From: Flavobacterium okayamense
GTDB taxonomy: Bacteria > Bacteroidota > Bacteroidia > Flavobacteriales > Flavobacteriaceae
Direction: 5' to 3'
Length of the DNA stretch: 64,000 nucleotides
Assembly: GCF_019702945.1 (NCBI RefSeq)
Contig: NZ_AP024749.1
Coordinates: forward strand, 1,178,001 to 1,242,000
Positions within the stretch are counted from its first letter, which is position 1. Every line of letters begins with the position of its first letter. This document shows positions 25,897 to 34,770 of this stretch, piece after piece. The notes beneath the pieces were generated by a model that worked only from the letters and a program-made list of their open reading frames with translations, ran no database searches and had not been told where the DNA came from. The translations under genes were made by a program, and so were the position numbers.

Positions 25897-27999
25897 ATGA
25901 AACTTAAAACTACTTTAATCCCATTTTTACTACTTGGTTTTAGTTCTTTAATAAAGGCTCAAGAAAGTAAAAATGAACAAAATGCTTTAAATTATATAAA
26001 AGAGCATTCTAAAGAATTTAATTTAATTCAAGATCATTCTTTAAAACTACGATTTGTTAGAAATGGTTTAGCTGGTGAAACGTTACGTTTTCAGCATACA
26101 ATTAATAATGTGCCAGTTTATAATTCGGAAATTGTAGTTAATTTTAATAAAAAAAATGAAGTAGCTTTTACTTCGACTAGTTATAAAAATAACATTTCAA
26201 CAGTTTCAACTATTCCATCGATTACTGTAGAAAATGCTATAGATTTAGCGGATTCAAAATTAAATTATCAAGGTGTTGTAACTTTTCAAGAATCTAAACT
26301 TTATATAGTTGATTTCCAAAATACAACAAAATTAGTTTACAGAGTTGTTACAAGTGCTGAAGATTTAGCTGGAAGTTGGGAAGTCTTAGTTGATGCAAAT
26401 ACTTCAGAAATTCTAAGTGTAAAAGATATTGCAATTTACTGTGGTGCTGAGTGTAGTGAAGGTCACAACCATTTAAATCAAAATACACCATTTGTAAAGT
26501 CAAATAAGAAGTTTGCTAAAACTGAATCAAATACAGCTCTAGCTTATGAGCCTGGTTCTGCCATGGTGTTTTTATCAGATCCACTTTCAAGTGCTCAAGC
26601 AACTTATGGAGATACTGGATTTACTGATGGTAACGGACAAGGCGATACCGATACTGCCCAATTAAATGCACAGCGTGTTTCTGTTGTTTTACCTCAAATT
26701 GAAAATACAGGCGGTACTTATAAGCTTAAAAGTCCTTATGTAGAAATTAAAAACATTGAAAATCCAAATAAGGGTTTATTTACTCAAGCAACAACAAATT
26801 TCGATTTCACGAGAAACGCTGATGGATTTGAAGCTGCTAACGTTTTTTATCATACAGATAATAGTTTGCGATATATAAATGAAACTTTAGGGGTAAATTG
26901 TGTGCAAAATGTGAATGGTTCACATGCTGGAGTTTTATGGTATGACCCTTCTGGTTTAAATGGTGCTGACAATTCATATTATTCAAACGGAGCTTTAGTT
27001 TTTGGAGAAGGATGTGTTGATGATGGTGAGGACGGAGATGTTATTTGGCATGAGTTAGGTCATGGTTTACATGATTGGTTAACAGGAGGTTCATTATCTC
27101 AAGTAAATGGTTTGAGTGAAGGAAGTGGAGATTATTGGGCACAATCACATAGTAGAGCATTAAATCAATGGCCTTCTAGTGCACCACAATATCACTGGAT
27201 GTTTAGTTGGGATGGACACAATGTATGTTGGGGAGGTAGAACTACAAATTATGGGGCAACTTATCCAGGTGGTTTAGTTGGGCAAATTCATACAGATGGT
27301 CAAATTTGGGCTACTGTAAATATGAAAATTTGGGATATTATTGGAAGAGAAAAAACTGATAGAGCTTTTTTAGAAGGATTAGCTCTTACCAATAGTTCAA
27401 CAAATCAACAAAATGCTGCAATTGCTGTTCGTCAAGCTGCAATAAATATGAATTATAGTTGTGCAGACATTAAAGTAATGACAGATAAATATACAGCGGC
27501 AGGTTATATTTTACCTGCAATTCCTTTAACAATTAATTGCCCAGGAGACCAAACAGCTATAGCAGATGGTGCAGGAAACTATTCTTTACCTGACTTTTCA
27601 AGTTTAGCAAATGCGATCAATGGGAATTGTGATGCAGTTGTAACTCAGAGTCCTGCAATAGGTTCGGTTGTTGGAGTAGGTGATCATACGATAACGATGT
27701 TTGCAAATGGTTCTGTTTCGTGTAACTTTACTTTAACAGTAGAACAAAATTTAAGTGCTGAAGATTTTTCAACTACAGTTGTTTCTTTATATCCTAATCC
27801 AACAAATGGACTTTTAACAATAAAAGGACAATTCGACAATTTAGAAAAATATACTATTCACAATTTACTTGGACAATCTGTGCAAAACGGTATAATTACT
27901 GGAAATGAAACAAGTATTAATGTTTCTGATTTGTCAAATGGAGTTTATTTTATTGAAATTGGAAACTCAAGTAAAACATATAAGTTTATAAAGGAGTAA
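25897..27999 (+). CDS. Secreted zinc metalloprotease with FTP propeptide and T9SS sorting domain
   Basis: A 700-residue exported protein. It has a signal peptide (LIPFLLLGFSSLIKAQ), then an FTP/PepSY-type propeptide (about 35-180; RFQHTINNVPVYNSEIVV). The gluzincin catalytic domain has HELGHGLHDWL (His about 384 and 388) with the second glutamate in SEGSGDYWA. A short HYR/Ig-like region (NCPGDQTAIADG, about 548-625) precedes the C-terminal Por secretion domain (LYPNPTNGLLTIKG ... YKFIKE, about 630-700). It should pass the outer membrane through the type IX system, some of whose parts (porU, porV) are at the end of this window. A cysteine-rich patch CGAECSEGHNH lies at the propeptide border. 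Confidence 0.88.
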   Translation: MKLKTTLIPFLLLGFSSLIKAQESKNEQNALNYIKEHSKEFNLIQDHSLKLRFVRNGLAGETLRFQHTINNVPVYNSEIVVNFNKKNEVAFTSTSYKNNISTVSTIPSITVENAIDLADSKLNYQGVVTFQESKLYIVDFQNTTKLVYRVVTSAEDLAGSWEVLVDANTSEILSVKDIAIYCGAECSEGHNHLNQNTPFVKSNKKFAKTESNTALAYEPGSAMVFLSDPLSSAQATYGDTGFTDGNGQGDTDTAQLNAQRVSVVLPQIENTGGTYKLKSPYVEIKNIENPNKGLFTQATTNFDFTRNADGFEAANVFYHTDNSLRYINETLGVNCVQNVNGSHAGVLWYDPSGLNGADNSYYSNGALVFGEGCVDDGEDGDVIWHELGHGLHDWLTGGSLSQVNGLSEGSGDYWAQSHSRALNQWPSSAPQYHWMFSWDGHNVCWGGRTTNYGATYPGGLVGQIHTDGQIWATVNMKIWDIIGREKTDRAFLEGLALTNSSTNQQNAAIAVRQAAINMNYSCADIKVMTDKYTAAGYILPAIPLTINCPGDQTAIADGAGNYSLPDFSSLANAINGNCDAVVTQSPAIGSVVGVGDHTITMFANGSVSCNFTLTVEQNLSAEDFSTTVVSLYPNPTNGLLTIKGQFDNLEKYTIHNLLGQSVQNGIITGNETSINVSDLSNGVYFIEIGNSSKTYKFIKE

Positions 28000-28020
28000 T
28001 TCATATTTTACAATATTTTA

Positions 28021-28051
28021 AAAGGATAAAAAGTTTTTCTTTTTATCCTTT
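28021..28051 (+). terminator. Terminator of the metalloprotease gene
   Basis: AAAGGATAAAAAG (28021-28033) pairs with CTTTTTATCCTTT (28039-28051) and runs into T-rich sequence. Confidence 0.85.
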
Positions 28052-28095
28052 TTCTTTTTTGTAATTTTATACTGTTTATTTTTAACAATTTGAAA

Positions 28096-29172
28096 ATGTC
28101 AAAAGAAGAGATTTTAAAGGATTTTGATCCAAGTCAACCAGGTTTAGAAGATGGAACTGTTTTCGGTTTACCTTTTAGTGCAGATGATAGTGAAATTATT
28201 GTAATTCCTGTACCTTGGGAAGTTACAGTGAGTTATGGTTCAGGTGCTTCTAAAGGTCCTGACGCAATTCTAGAGGCATCCTATCAAATTGATTTACTTC
28301 ATCAAGATTTTCCTGATTTATGGAAATTAGGAATTTACATGGATGAAGCTCCTAAAAAACTCAAAAAGTATTCAAAAAAATATAAAAAACTTGCAAAGCC
28401 TATCATTGAAGCTTTAGAAAAAGGAAAAGTAATAGACCATCATCCATCATTACAAAGTGATTTAGATAAGATAAATTACGCATGTTCTGACATGGTCGAA
28501 GCGGTTAAGCAACAAACTTTACATTGGATTGAAAAGGGTAAAAAAGTTGTTTTGTTAGGGGGAGATCATAGTACACCACTTGGTTATTATCAGGCCCTTG
28601 CAGAAAAACACAAAAAATTTGGTTTGTTACATCTTGATGCACATATGGATTTACGTATTGCATATGAAGGGTTTACCTATTCGCATGCTTCAGTAATGTA
28701 CAATACTTTACAAATTCCAAATATTTCAAAAATTGTACAAGTAGGAATTCGTGATTTTTGTCAACAAGAATTAGATGTTGTTAAAAACGAAAAGGGTAGA
28801 GTTATTGTTCATACCGATATGGATATGAAAAAAGATGCTTTTGAAGGAAAAACTTGGCAACAGAAATGTGACGAGATAATAGAACAATTACCTGATAAGG
28901 TTTGTATTTCCTTTGATATTGATGGAATGTATCCTTGGTATTGTCCAAATACAGGTACGCCAGTTCCTGGTGGATTTTCTTTTGAGCAAGCTACATATTT
29001 ATTCAATAAATTAGCCGAAACGAATAAAGAAATTATAGGTTTTGACCTTGTAGAAGTTGCTCCGGGTAAAGATGATTGGGATGGAAATGTTGGAGCAAGA
29101 ATGTTATTTCACATGTGTGGTGTATTTGCAAAATCTCAAAAACTTCCTGTTGGTAGTAAGATTGTTTTTTAG
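28096..29172 (+). CDS. Arginase/agmatinase-family ureohydrolase
   Basis: A 358-residue member of the Mn-dependent arginase fold. Metal ligands are present in LLGGDHSTPLG, LHLDAHMDLR and SFDIDGMYPWYCPNTGTPVPGG. The usual FDIDGLDP is altered to FDIDGMYP. I chose ATG at 28096; a TTG six bases earlier adds two residues. Substrate candidates are agmatine, formimidoylglutamate, guanidino compounds or another amide. It sits between kynU and kmo, so an amide-hydrolysing step in that pathway (N-formylkynurenine) is imaginable, but this is only inference. An insert (KKLKKYSKKYKKLAK) is very lysine-rich. Confidence 0.88.
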   Translation: MSKEEILKDFDPSQPGLEDGTVFGLPFSADDSEIIVIPVPWEVTVSYGSGASKGPDAILEASYQIDLLHQDFPDLWKLGIYMDEAPKKLKKYSKKYKKLAKPIIEALEKGKVIDHHPSLQSDLDKINYACSDMVEAVKQQTLHWIEKGKKVVLLGGDHSTPLGYYQALAEKHKKFGLLHLDAHMDLRIAYEGFTYSHASVMYNTLQIPNISKIVQVGIRDFCQQELDVVKNEKGRVIVHTDMDMKKDAFEGKTWQQKCDEIIEQLPDKVCISFDIDGMYPWYCPNTGTPVPGGFSFEQATYLFNKLAETNKEIIGFDLVEVAPGKDDWDGNVGARMLFHMCGVFAKSQKLPVGSKIVF

Positions 29173-29232
29173 TTTAGAAAAAAAGTGTACCTTTACACCT
29201 AACTAGCTGAATGTTAACCAATTTTTTACACA

Positions 29233-29847
29233 ATGAAACACTTTTTAAAAGAAGAGTGGAGAGAGTTTGTGCCGCCATTTGAAGCAAATAAAAAGTATTT
29301 TGTTTCTAATCATGGTAATATTAAGACTAGAAGAACCAATAAGGAAGGTAAGATAATCGAAAAAGAACTTAAAGGGAGTTTAATTGATGGCTATCGTTAT
29401 CTTGGTTTCTCTAGAATTGTAGATGGTAATAAAACAAACTATCACTATTCTTTTCACTATCTTGTAGGGCTCTTGTTTTTAGAACACGACCCAAAAAAAC
29501 ATACACATGTAATACATCTTGATTATAAAAGAAGTAATAACATTGTATCAAATTTGCAATGGGCAACAAAAGAAGAAATGTTAGCACACGCAAAAAGAAG
29601 TCCTTATGTAATTCAGGCTAAAAAGAACTTAGTAGAGTTCAATAAAAAGCGAGACGGACATAAACTTACAGTAAACGATGTTATTCGTTTAAAGAAAAAA
29701 CTTCTAGATCCAAATAAAAAGACTAGAAACAAAATCTTAGCTAAGCAATTTAATATTTCTGAAATGCAATTGTACCGAATTAAATCGGGTGAGAATTGGG
29801 GACATATTAAAGTTGAATTTAATGCAAACGAACAAGAAGCTGATTAA
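29233..29847 (+). CDS. NUMOD4/HNH stand-alone endonuclease-like protein
   Basis: A 204-residue protein. The N-terminal NUMOD4-type motif (EEWREFVPPFEANKKYFVSN) is followed by NHGNIKTRRTN. The HNH core VIHLDYKRSNN...SNLQWAT (about 97-115) has its histidine and both asparagines in place. A C-terminal helix-turn-helix region has KLTVNDVIRLKKKL...LAKQFNISEMQLYRIKSGENW. This is the make-up of intron- or phage-linked homing nucleases, but here no intron, inverted repeats or phage genes surround it. It lies between an arginase-like gene and kmo with its own terminator. It may be a free-standing homing endonuclease or a domesticated regulator. Confidence 0.8.
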   Translation: MKHFLKEEWREFVPPFEANKKYFVSNHGNIKTRRTNKEGKIIEKELKGSLIDGYRYLGFSRIVDGNKTNYHYSFHYLVGLLFLEHDPKKHTHVIHLDYKRSNNIVSNLQWATKEEMLAHAKRSPYVIQAKKNLVEFNKKRDGHKLTVNDVIRLKKKLLDPNKKTRNKILAKQFNISEMQLYRIKSGENWGHIKVEFNANEQEAD

Positions 29848-29860
29848 TTTCAGCTTTTTT
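29837..29860 (+). terminator. Terminator overlapping the end of the HNH gene
   Basis: AAGCTGA (29837-29843) and TCAGCTT (29850-29856) form a stem that includes the last codons and stop, followed by a T-run. Confidence 0.75.
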
Positions 29861-29911
29861 TATTTTCATTATATTTATTGATTAAAAACCTAATTCCTTC
29901 TAAATATTCAG

Positions 29912-29919
29912 TATTTTTG
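29912..29919 (+). promoter_or_regulatory. -7 box of kmo
   Basis: TATTTTTG matches TAnnTTTG 24 bases before the kmo ATG; no -33 element is clear at the normal distance. Confidence 0.5.
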
Positions 29920-29943
29920 TAATTCAAATTTAGAACTACATTC

Positions 29944-31284
29944 ATGCAAAGCCAAAAAAAAATTGCTGTAGTAGGAGCCGGATTAGTAGGTTCATTATTG
30001 GCAATTTATTTAAAAAGAGCTGGACATAGAGTTGATGTTTACGATAGAAGTCCAGATATTAGAACTGTTGAATTTTCAGGACGTTCCATCAATTTAGTTA
30101 TGTCTGATAGAGGTTGGAAAGCCCTTGAAAATCTTGGATTAGAACAAGAGATAAAAAAGATTGGGATTCCAGTAGATAAAAGAGCAATTCACTTGGGTAG
30201 TGAATCTTTAAATTACCAATATTATGGTAAAGAAGGCGAAGCTATTTTTTCACTTTCACGAGGGATTTTAAACCGAAAAATGATTGATTTGGCTGAAGCT
30301 GAAGGTGTAAAATTTATTTTCGAAAGTAAGATTTGGGATGTTACTTTATCAACAGCTACTTTACATGAAGGAGAAACAGAAAGAGGAGAGTGGCACGATT
30401 TGGATTATGATATTGTTTTTGGTGCCGATGGCGCTTTTTCAAGAGTTCGTCATAGAATGCAACGCCAGAGTATGTTTGATTACTCGCAAGATTTCTTAAA
30501 AATTGGCTACAAAGAACTTCATATTCCTGCAAATGCAGATGGAACTCATAAATTAGATAAAAACTCCTTACATATATGGCCAAGAGGCGAGTTTATGTTG
30601 ATGGCTTTAGCTAATCTAAATGGTAGTTTTACTTGTACTTTATTTATGCCACATGAAGGCTTAAATTCTTTTGAACAATTAAAAGATCAGGAAACTTTAG
30701 AAGCCTTTTTCGCAAAACATTTTCCCGATACGAAAGAAGTTATTCCAAATTTAGTTCAAGATTTCTTCAAAAACCCAACGAGTTATTTAGTAACTATGCG
30801 TTGTTATCCGTGGGCATTTAAAGATAAAGTTGCTTTAATTGGTGATGCTTGTCATGCGATTGTTCCTTTTTACGGACATGGAATGAATGCAGGTTTTGAA
30901 GATATTACTGTTTTGGTTGAAATGATGGAAAAATATGGTGACGATTGGGAAACTATTTTCGATGAATACCAAAAATCACGTAAACCAAATGCTGATGCAA
31001 TTGCAGAGCTTTCGTATCGCAATTTTATGGAAATGAGTTCTAAAACTGCTGATGAAAAATTTCATTTACAGAAGAAAATTGAAAAGTGGTTTGCGGCGAA
31101 ACATCCTGAAAAATGGAAACCATTATATAGTAGAGTAACGTTTAGTCATCAACCTTATTCAGAAGCATTAGCTGAAGGCGATAAACAAAATGCGATTATG
31201 CAAGAAATTTTAGCAATTGATAATATTGAACAAATTTGGGACACAGAACCAATCGAACATAGAATTTTAGAATTATTAAAATAA
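29944..31284 (+). CDS. kmo: Kynurenine 3-monooxygenase
   Basis: A 446-residue FAD-dependent hydroxylase. The N-terminal dinucleotide loop VVGAGLVGSLLA is at residues 9-20, then SGRSINLVMSDRG, the DG motif FGADGAFSRVR (about 159-169) and the FAD GD motif ALIGDACHAIVPFYGHGMNAG (about 296-316). It hydroxylates kynurenine, giving the substrate for KynU (24516). Together they lead to 3-hydroxyanthranilate; the first enzyme (tryptophan dioxygenase) and 3-hydroxyanthranilate dioxygenase are not in the window. It ends at a strong terminator. Confidence 0.95.
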   Translation: MQSQKKIAVVGAGLVGSLLAIYLKRAGHRVDVYDRSPDIRTVEFSGRSINLVMSDRGWKALENLGLEQEIKKIGIPVDKRAIHLGSESLNYQYYGKEGEAIFSLSRGILNRKMIDLAEAEGVKFIFESKIWDVTLSTATLHEGETERGEWHDLDYDIVFGADGAFSRVRHRMQRQSMFDYSQDFLKIGYKELHIPANADGTHKLDKNSLHIWPRGEFMLMALANLNGSFTCTLFMPHEGLNSFEQLKDQETLEAFFAKHFPDTKEVIPNLVQDFFKNPTSYLVTMRCYPWAFKDKVALIGDACHAIVPFYGHGMNAGFEDITVLVEMMEKYGDDWETIFDEYQKSRKPNADAIAELSYRNFMEMSSKTADEKFHLQKKIEKWFAAKHPEKWKPLYSRVTFSHQPYSEALAEGDKQNAIMQEILAIDNIEQIWDTEPIEHRILELLK

Positions 31285-31306
31285 AAAGAGGCAATTGCCT
31301 CTTTTT
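31283..31306. terminator. Bidirectional terminator between kmo and the cupin gene
   Basis: AAAAAGAGGC (31283-31292) and GCCTCTTTTT (31297-31306) pair perfectly around AATT. Confidence 0.92.
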
Positions 31307-31665
31307 TATTCTTCTCTATTTACAGTTTCCATACTAAAAGCAGGTTTACAAATTGCGAGGTATTCGCAAGGTTCATCAAATGGATTAGAATATTGAACTC
31401 GAGTGTTTTTTTCTATTTTTATCGATTGGCCTGCTTCAAGAACTACAATATCATTCTCTATGATAAATTGTTTTTTACCTTTTATGATGTAAGTATATTC
31501 ATCAAATTCTGGAGTTTGAAAAGGTTCGCTCCATTTTGGAGGAGCAACCATATGTGCAATTGAAATTTCCGAATTACTTGTAGTTAGTCCGTGATGTTCT
31601 TCAATTAATTTCCCATCTGTTGTTGGAACGACAAAAGGTGATTTTTGTATAAAATATTTTTTCAT
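31306..31665 (-). CDS. Small cupin-fold protein
   Basis: A 119-residue single cupin. The strand pattern and motif FDEYTYIIKGKKQFIIEND...VLEAGQSIKIEKNTRVQYSNPFDEPCEYLAIC fit a cupin-2 barrel. The metal-binding histidines of classical cupins are mostly missing (AHMVAPPKWSEPFQTPEFDE instead of a G(X)5HxH core), so it may bind a small molecule without metal. It overlaps the upstream gene by four bases (ATGA) and forms a unit with the membrane protein and the HerA-like ATPase. It is too short for 3-hydroxyanthranilate dioxygenase despite the nearby kynurenine genes. Confidence 0.75.
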   Translation of the reverse strand: MKKYFIQKSPFVVPTTDGKLIEEHHGLTTSNSEISIAHMVAPPKWSEPFQTPEFDEYTYIIKGKKQFIIENDIVVLEAGQSIKIEKNTRVQYSNPFDEPCEYLAICKPAFSMETVNREE

Positions 31666-32057
31666 TTTTTTAATATTAAAAGTAAGTAGTTCAAATCATC
31701 AGGATTAATATCTTTAGTGGAAAACTCTTTTATAGAACCATTTTTTAAATCTAAAAATAGTTTATCATTATTAATTTCTACTTCTTTAATAGTGTCAAAT
31801 TGAAATGAGTATGATTTAGAGTTTAATTTCATACTTCCACCTCTTTTGTTCCAAAAGATATAATTTTTGTAAAAAAAGTTTTTAAATTGAGGATAAAGAA
31901 CAAGAGTTGTTGAAAGACCAGCTAAACCAGATAGTTTTTGGTTTAAAAAACCAAAAACGGCAATAAGACCAATTACTAAAAAGATTAACCCAACACATAC
32001 AACTAAAGTGTCTAAATTTTTCTTAAATCCTAATTCTGTAAATTTTATTCTTTTCAT
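31662..32057 (-). CDS. Small membrane protein with two transmembrane helices
   Basis: A 131-residue protein. Two hydrophobic segments (TLVVCVGLIFLVIGLIAVFGF, about 17-37, and LAGLSTTLVLYPQF, about 45-58) are followed by a beta-rich cytoplasmic tail with KLNSKSYSFQFDTIKEVEINNDKLFL, reminiscent of bacterial PH-like domains. I do not recognise a named family. It starts one base from the end of the ATPase gene and overlaps the cupin gene, so the three are one operon. Confidence 0.7.
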   Translation of the reverse strand: MKRIKFTELGFKKNLDTLVVCVGLIFLVIGLIAVFGFLNQKLSGLAGLSTTLVLYPQFKNFFYKNYIFWNKRGGSMKLNSKSYSFQFDTIKEVEINNDKLFLDLKNGSIKEFSTKDINPDDLNYLLLILKK

Positions 32058-32058
32058 T

Positions 32059-33591
32059 TTACTTTTTCATCATTTTTAATAATAATCCCATAGCACCACG
32101 AATAAATGTAGCACTTGTCAACATTTTTACAATTCCTTTTGTTACCGTATTGGAAGTTGAACTTGAGGTTCTCGTATTTTTTTTAGCTTCTTTTTCTTTT
32201 TGTTTCTTTTCTTCTTCTTTGGTAGCAATAACTTGTGCTTGCTCAATTTTTTTGGTTAAAATTTCATAAGCACTTTCTCTGTCAATCACTTCATTGTATT
32301 TTTTAGCCAATTTCGATTTAGATATGCTTTCCGAAATTTCTGCTGGATTTAAAATATCCATTCGGCTCATTGGAGCTCTAAGCATAGTAGCAACCAATGG
32401 TGTTGGAATTCCTTTTTCATTTAAAACGGTAACAAATGCTTCACCAATTCCTAACGAAGTTAAAACTTCATCAGTTTTATAATATTCTGAAATTGGATAA
32501 TTTTCAGCACTCATCTTTATAGCTTTTCTATCGTTTGCAGTAAAAGCACGTAATGCATGTTGAATTTTTAAACCTAATTGCGCTAAAACACTACTAGGAA
32601 CATCCATGGGGTTTTGTGTAATAAAAAAAACGCCAATTCCTTTTGAACGAATTAATTTTACAATGGTTTCAATTTGATCTAATAAAGCTTTACTCGCTTG
32701 GTCAAAAATTAAATGAGCCTCATCAATAAAGATTACTAATTCAGGTTGTTCGGCATCGCCTTTTTCAGGCATCGTATTATAGATTTCGGCTAATAAACTC
32801 AACATAAAAGTTGAAAATAACTTTGGCTTATCTTGAAGATCGGTTAAGCGTATTACATTTACGTAACCATTTCCGTTTTCGTCAAAACGCATTAAATCAT
32901 CAATTTCAAATGATTTTTCGCCAAAAAACAAATCGCCACCTTGCTGTTCTAATTCAATAACTTTTCTAAAAATTGCTCCAGTTGAAGCGGTTGAAATTCT
33001 TCCATAATCGGAAGTAAATTCTGCTTTACCTTCTTCGGTAATATATTGTAGTACCTTTTTGAAGTCTTTAATATCCAAAAGCGGAATGCTATTGTCATCA
33101 CAATATTTAAAAACAACCGAAACAACGCCCGATTGTGTATCGTTTAAATCTAAAATTCTTGAAAAAAAAACCGGACCAAATTCTGAAATAGTAGCACGAA
33201 GACGAACTCCATTTTGTTCTGAAATCGTCATTAATTCAACAGGGAAACCTTTAGTTTGGTATTCTAAACCAATTTTCTGATGACGCTCTGTAATAAACGA
33301 TTTTTCTTCTCCAGGTTGTGCAATTCCAGAAAAATCACCTTTAATGTCCATCATTAAAACCGGAATTCCTTTTAAAGAAAGCTGTTCCGATAACACTTGA
33401 ATTGTCTTTGTTTTTCCCGTTCCTGTTGCTCCAGCAATTAAGCCGTGTCGGTTTAAAGTTTTTAAAGGAATATTTACATATGTGTTTGGCAAAACTTCGT
33501 TATCTAAAATTGCACCACCAATTGTTATAAAATCTCCTTTAAAAGTATAACCTTCATTTATTTGATTTGAAAAGTCTTCTTTTCTATTCAT
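32059..33591 (-). CDS. HerA-like ATPase (DUF853 family)
   Basis: A 510-residue P-loop ATPase. Walker A GATGTGKTKTIQ lies at about 50-61 (counted from the chosen start), Walker B is ELVIFIDEAHLIF, and a sensor region FFITQNPMDVP and an arginine-containing LRAFTANDRKAI follow. After the core comes a charged coiled-coil-like stretch (KKIEQAQVIATKEEEKKQKE) and a hydrophobic C-terminus. The family is linked to DNA translocation or export ATPases; function is undefined. I place the start at ATG 33591, because a TAnnTTTG -7 box (complement of 33610-33617) overlaps the more upstream TTG at 33612. Confidence 0.85.
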   Translation of the reverse strand: MNRKEDFSNQINEGYTFKGDFITIGGAILDNEVLPNTYVNIPLKTLNRHGLIAGATGTGKTKTIQVLSEQLSLKGIPVLMMDIKGDFSGIAQPGEEKSFITERHQKIGLEYQTKGFPVELMTISEQNGVRLRATISEFGPVFFSRILDLNDTQSGVVSVVFKYCDDNSIPLLDIKDFKKVLQYITEEGKAEFTSDYGRISTASTGAIFRKVIELEQQGGDLFFGEKSFEIDDLMRFDENGNGYVNVIRLTDLQDKPKLFSTFMLSLLAEIYNTMPEKGDAEQPELVIFIDEAHLIFDQASKALLDQIETIVKLIRSKGIGVFFITQNPMDVPSSVLAQLGLKIQHALRAFTANDRKAIKMSAENYPISEYYKTDEVLTSLGIGEAFVTVLNEKGIPTPLVATMLRAPMSRMDILNPAEISESISKSKLAKKYNEVIDRESAYEILTKKIEQAQVIATKEEEKKQKEKEAKKNTRTSSSTSNTVTKGIVKMLTSATFIRGAMGLLLKMMKK

Positions 33592-33609
33592 TTTTCCAAT
33601 ATTAAAACT

Positions 33610-33617
33610 CAAAAGTA
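33610..33617 (-). promoter_or_regulatory. -7 box of the HerA-like ATPase operon
   Basis: On the minus strand this reads TACTTTTG, 19-26 bases before the ATG at 33591. It decides against the TTG start inside the box. Confidence 0.6.
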
Positions 33618-33696
33618 ACTAAATTCAAGAGTAATGTCAATTATGTCCAATTGAATATTTCTGAAATCTAAACTCTAAATTCTAAATTCAATGTTG

Positions 33697-33704
33697 TAAC
33701 TTTG
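33697..33704 (+). promoter_or_regulatory. -7 box of queE
   Basis: TAACTTTG matches TAnnTTTG and ends 18 bases before the ATG at 33723. It overlaps a TTG at 33702 that would otherwise look like a start codon. Confidence 0.6.
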
Positions 33705-33722
33705 CCCACTATTACAAAGAGA

Positions 33723-34355
33723 ATGCTTACAAAAGAAATTCAATTAGCGGTCGATAAAGGTGAAATGCTACCTTTAATGGAAGAGTTTTATACTATTCAG
33801 GGTGAAGGATATCACACTGGAACTGCTGCTTATTTTATCAGAATTGGAGGTTGCGATGTGGGTTGCCATTGGTGTGACGTTAAAGAAAGCTGGAATGCCG
33901 ATTTACATCCGCCTACAGAAACCGATATTATTGTTTCCAATGCTAAAAAATATGCGGAAACAGTTGTTGTAACTGGAGGAGAGCCATTAACTTGGGATAT
34001 GTCGATTTTGACTTCAAAATTAAAAGCAGAAGGGTTACGTGTTCATATTGAAACTTCTGGAGCTTACAAAGTTTCTGGAGATTGGGATTGGTTTTGTTTA
34101 TCACCCAAAAAAGTAAAACTACCTGTTCAAAGCGCTTATGATATTGCAGATGAATTAAAAGTAATTATTTACAATAAGCACGATTTTCAATTTGCTGAAG
34201 AACAAGCTGCTAAAGTAAACCCAAATGCCATTCTTTTTTTACAACCCGAATGGAGTAAGAAAGAAGAAATGACACCGTTAATTATAGATTATGTAATGAA
34301 TAATCCAAAATGGCGTATATCTTTACAAACGCATAAATATTTAAACATCCCTTAA
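33723..34355 (+). CDS. queE: 7-carboxy-7-deazaguanine synthase
   Basis: A 210-residue radical SAM enzyme of queuosine biosynthesis. The substrate loop EEFYTIQGEGYHTGTAAYFIR precedes the [4Fe-4S] motif CDVGCHWC (C-x3-C-x2-C) and the TGGEPL motif. The C-terminal part has FLQPEWS and RISLQTHKYLNIP. It makes CDG from CPH4, the ring-contraction step; queA in this window acts later. The ATG at 33723 is preferred over TTG 33702 because the promoter -7 box occupies the latter. It lies nine bases before the next gene. Confidence 0.95.
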   Translation: MLTKEIQLAVDKGEMLPLMEEFYTIQGEGYHTGTAAYFIRIGGCDVGCHWCDVKESWNADLHPPTETDIIVSNAKKYAETVVVTGGEPLTWDMSILTSKLKAEGLRVHIETSGAYKVSGDWDWFCLSPKKVKLPVQSAYDIADELKVIIYNKHDFQFAEEQAAKVNPNAILFLQPEWSKKEEMTPLIIDYVMNNPKWRISLQTHKYLNIP

Positions 34356-34364
34356 TTTTTAAAA

Positions 34365-34745
34365 ATGACTTTTAGAGTTTTATTGTTTCTCTTATTTACA
34401 AATCTGGGTTTTTCCCAAATTGGAGGTAGTGATGAAGTATATTTAGGTGGAGATTTTATTGATCCGACTTTCAATTATGGAGGATTAAAAGAGTTTTATA
34501 GTTATTTTTACGATAATTTCGATACAAGTAAGGTTGAAAAGGAAGGGCAAATTATAGTTTCCTTTACCATAGATGTTGATGGAAAAATGAAGAACATCAG
34601 AATTGTTCAGGATTTAGGAAGTCCATCTGTTATTGAAACCATAAGAGTTTTTAAAAAAGCCCCAAACTGGGAACCTGCAAAACGAGGAGGAAAACCAGTG
34701 AGTGTCTCATTAAAAGTTCCTTTTACTTTTGAATTTAAAAAATAA
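34365..34745 (+). CDS. Small exported TonB C-terminal-domain protein
   Basis: A 126-residue protein with a signal peptide (MTFRVLLFLLFTNLGFSQ). After a short linker comes a TonB C-terminal-like domain (EKEGQIIVSFTIDVDGKMKNIRIVQDLG ... NWEPAKRGGKPVSVSLKVPF). It lacks a membrane anchor and the proline-rich spacer of true TonB, so it is more likely a periplasmic protein with this fold than an energy transducer. It follows queE by nine bases but is functionally unlinked. Confidence 0.8.
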   Translation: MTFRVLLFLLFTNLGFSQIGGSDEVYLGGDFIDPTFNYGGLKEFYSYFYDNFDTSKVEKEGQIIVSFTIDVDGKMKNIRIVQDLGSPSVIETIRVFKKAPNWEPAKRGGKPVSVSLKVPFTFEFKK

Positions 34746-34770
34746 ACTATTCAATATTAAATTATAAATT

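Noticed and set aside
31306..31665. Cupin as 3-hydroxyanthranilate dioxygenase of the kynurenine pathway
   Set aside because: Too short and it lacks the metal-binding histidines and family start; it is also in an operon on the other strand.
33702..33722. TTG start for queE adding seven residues
   Set aside because: The TTG overlaps a TAACTTTG -7 box; the ATG at 33723 gives the family N-terminus.
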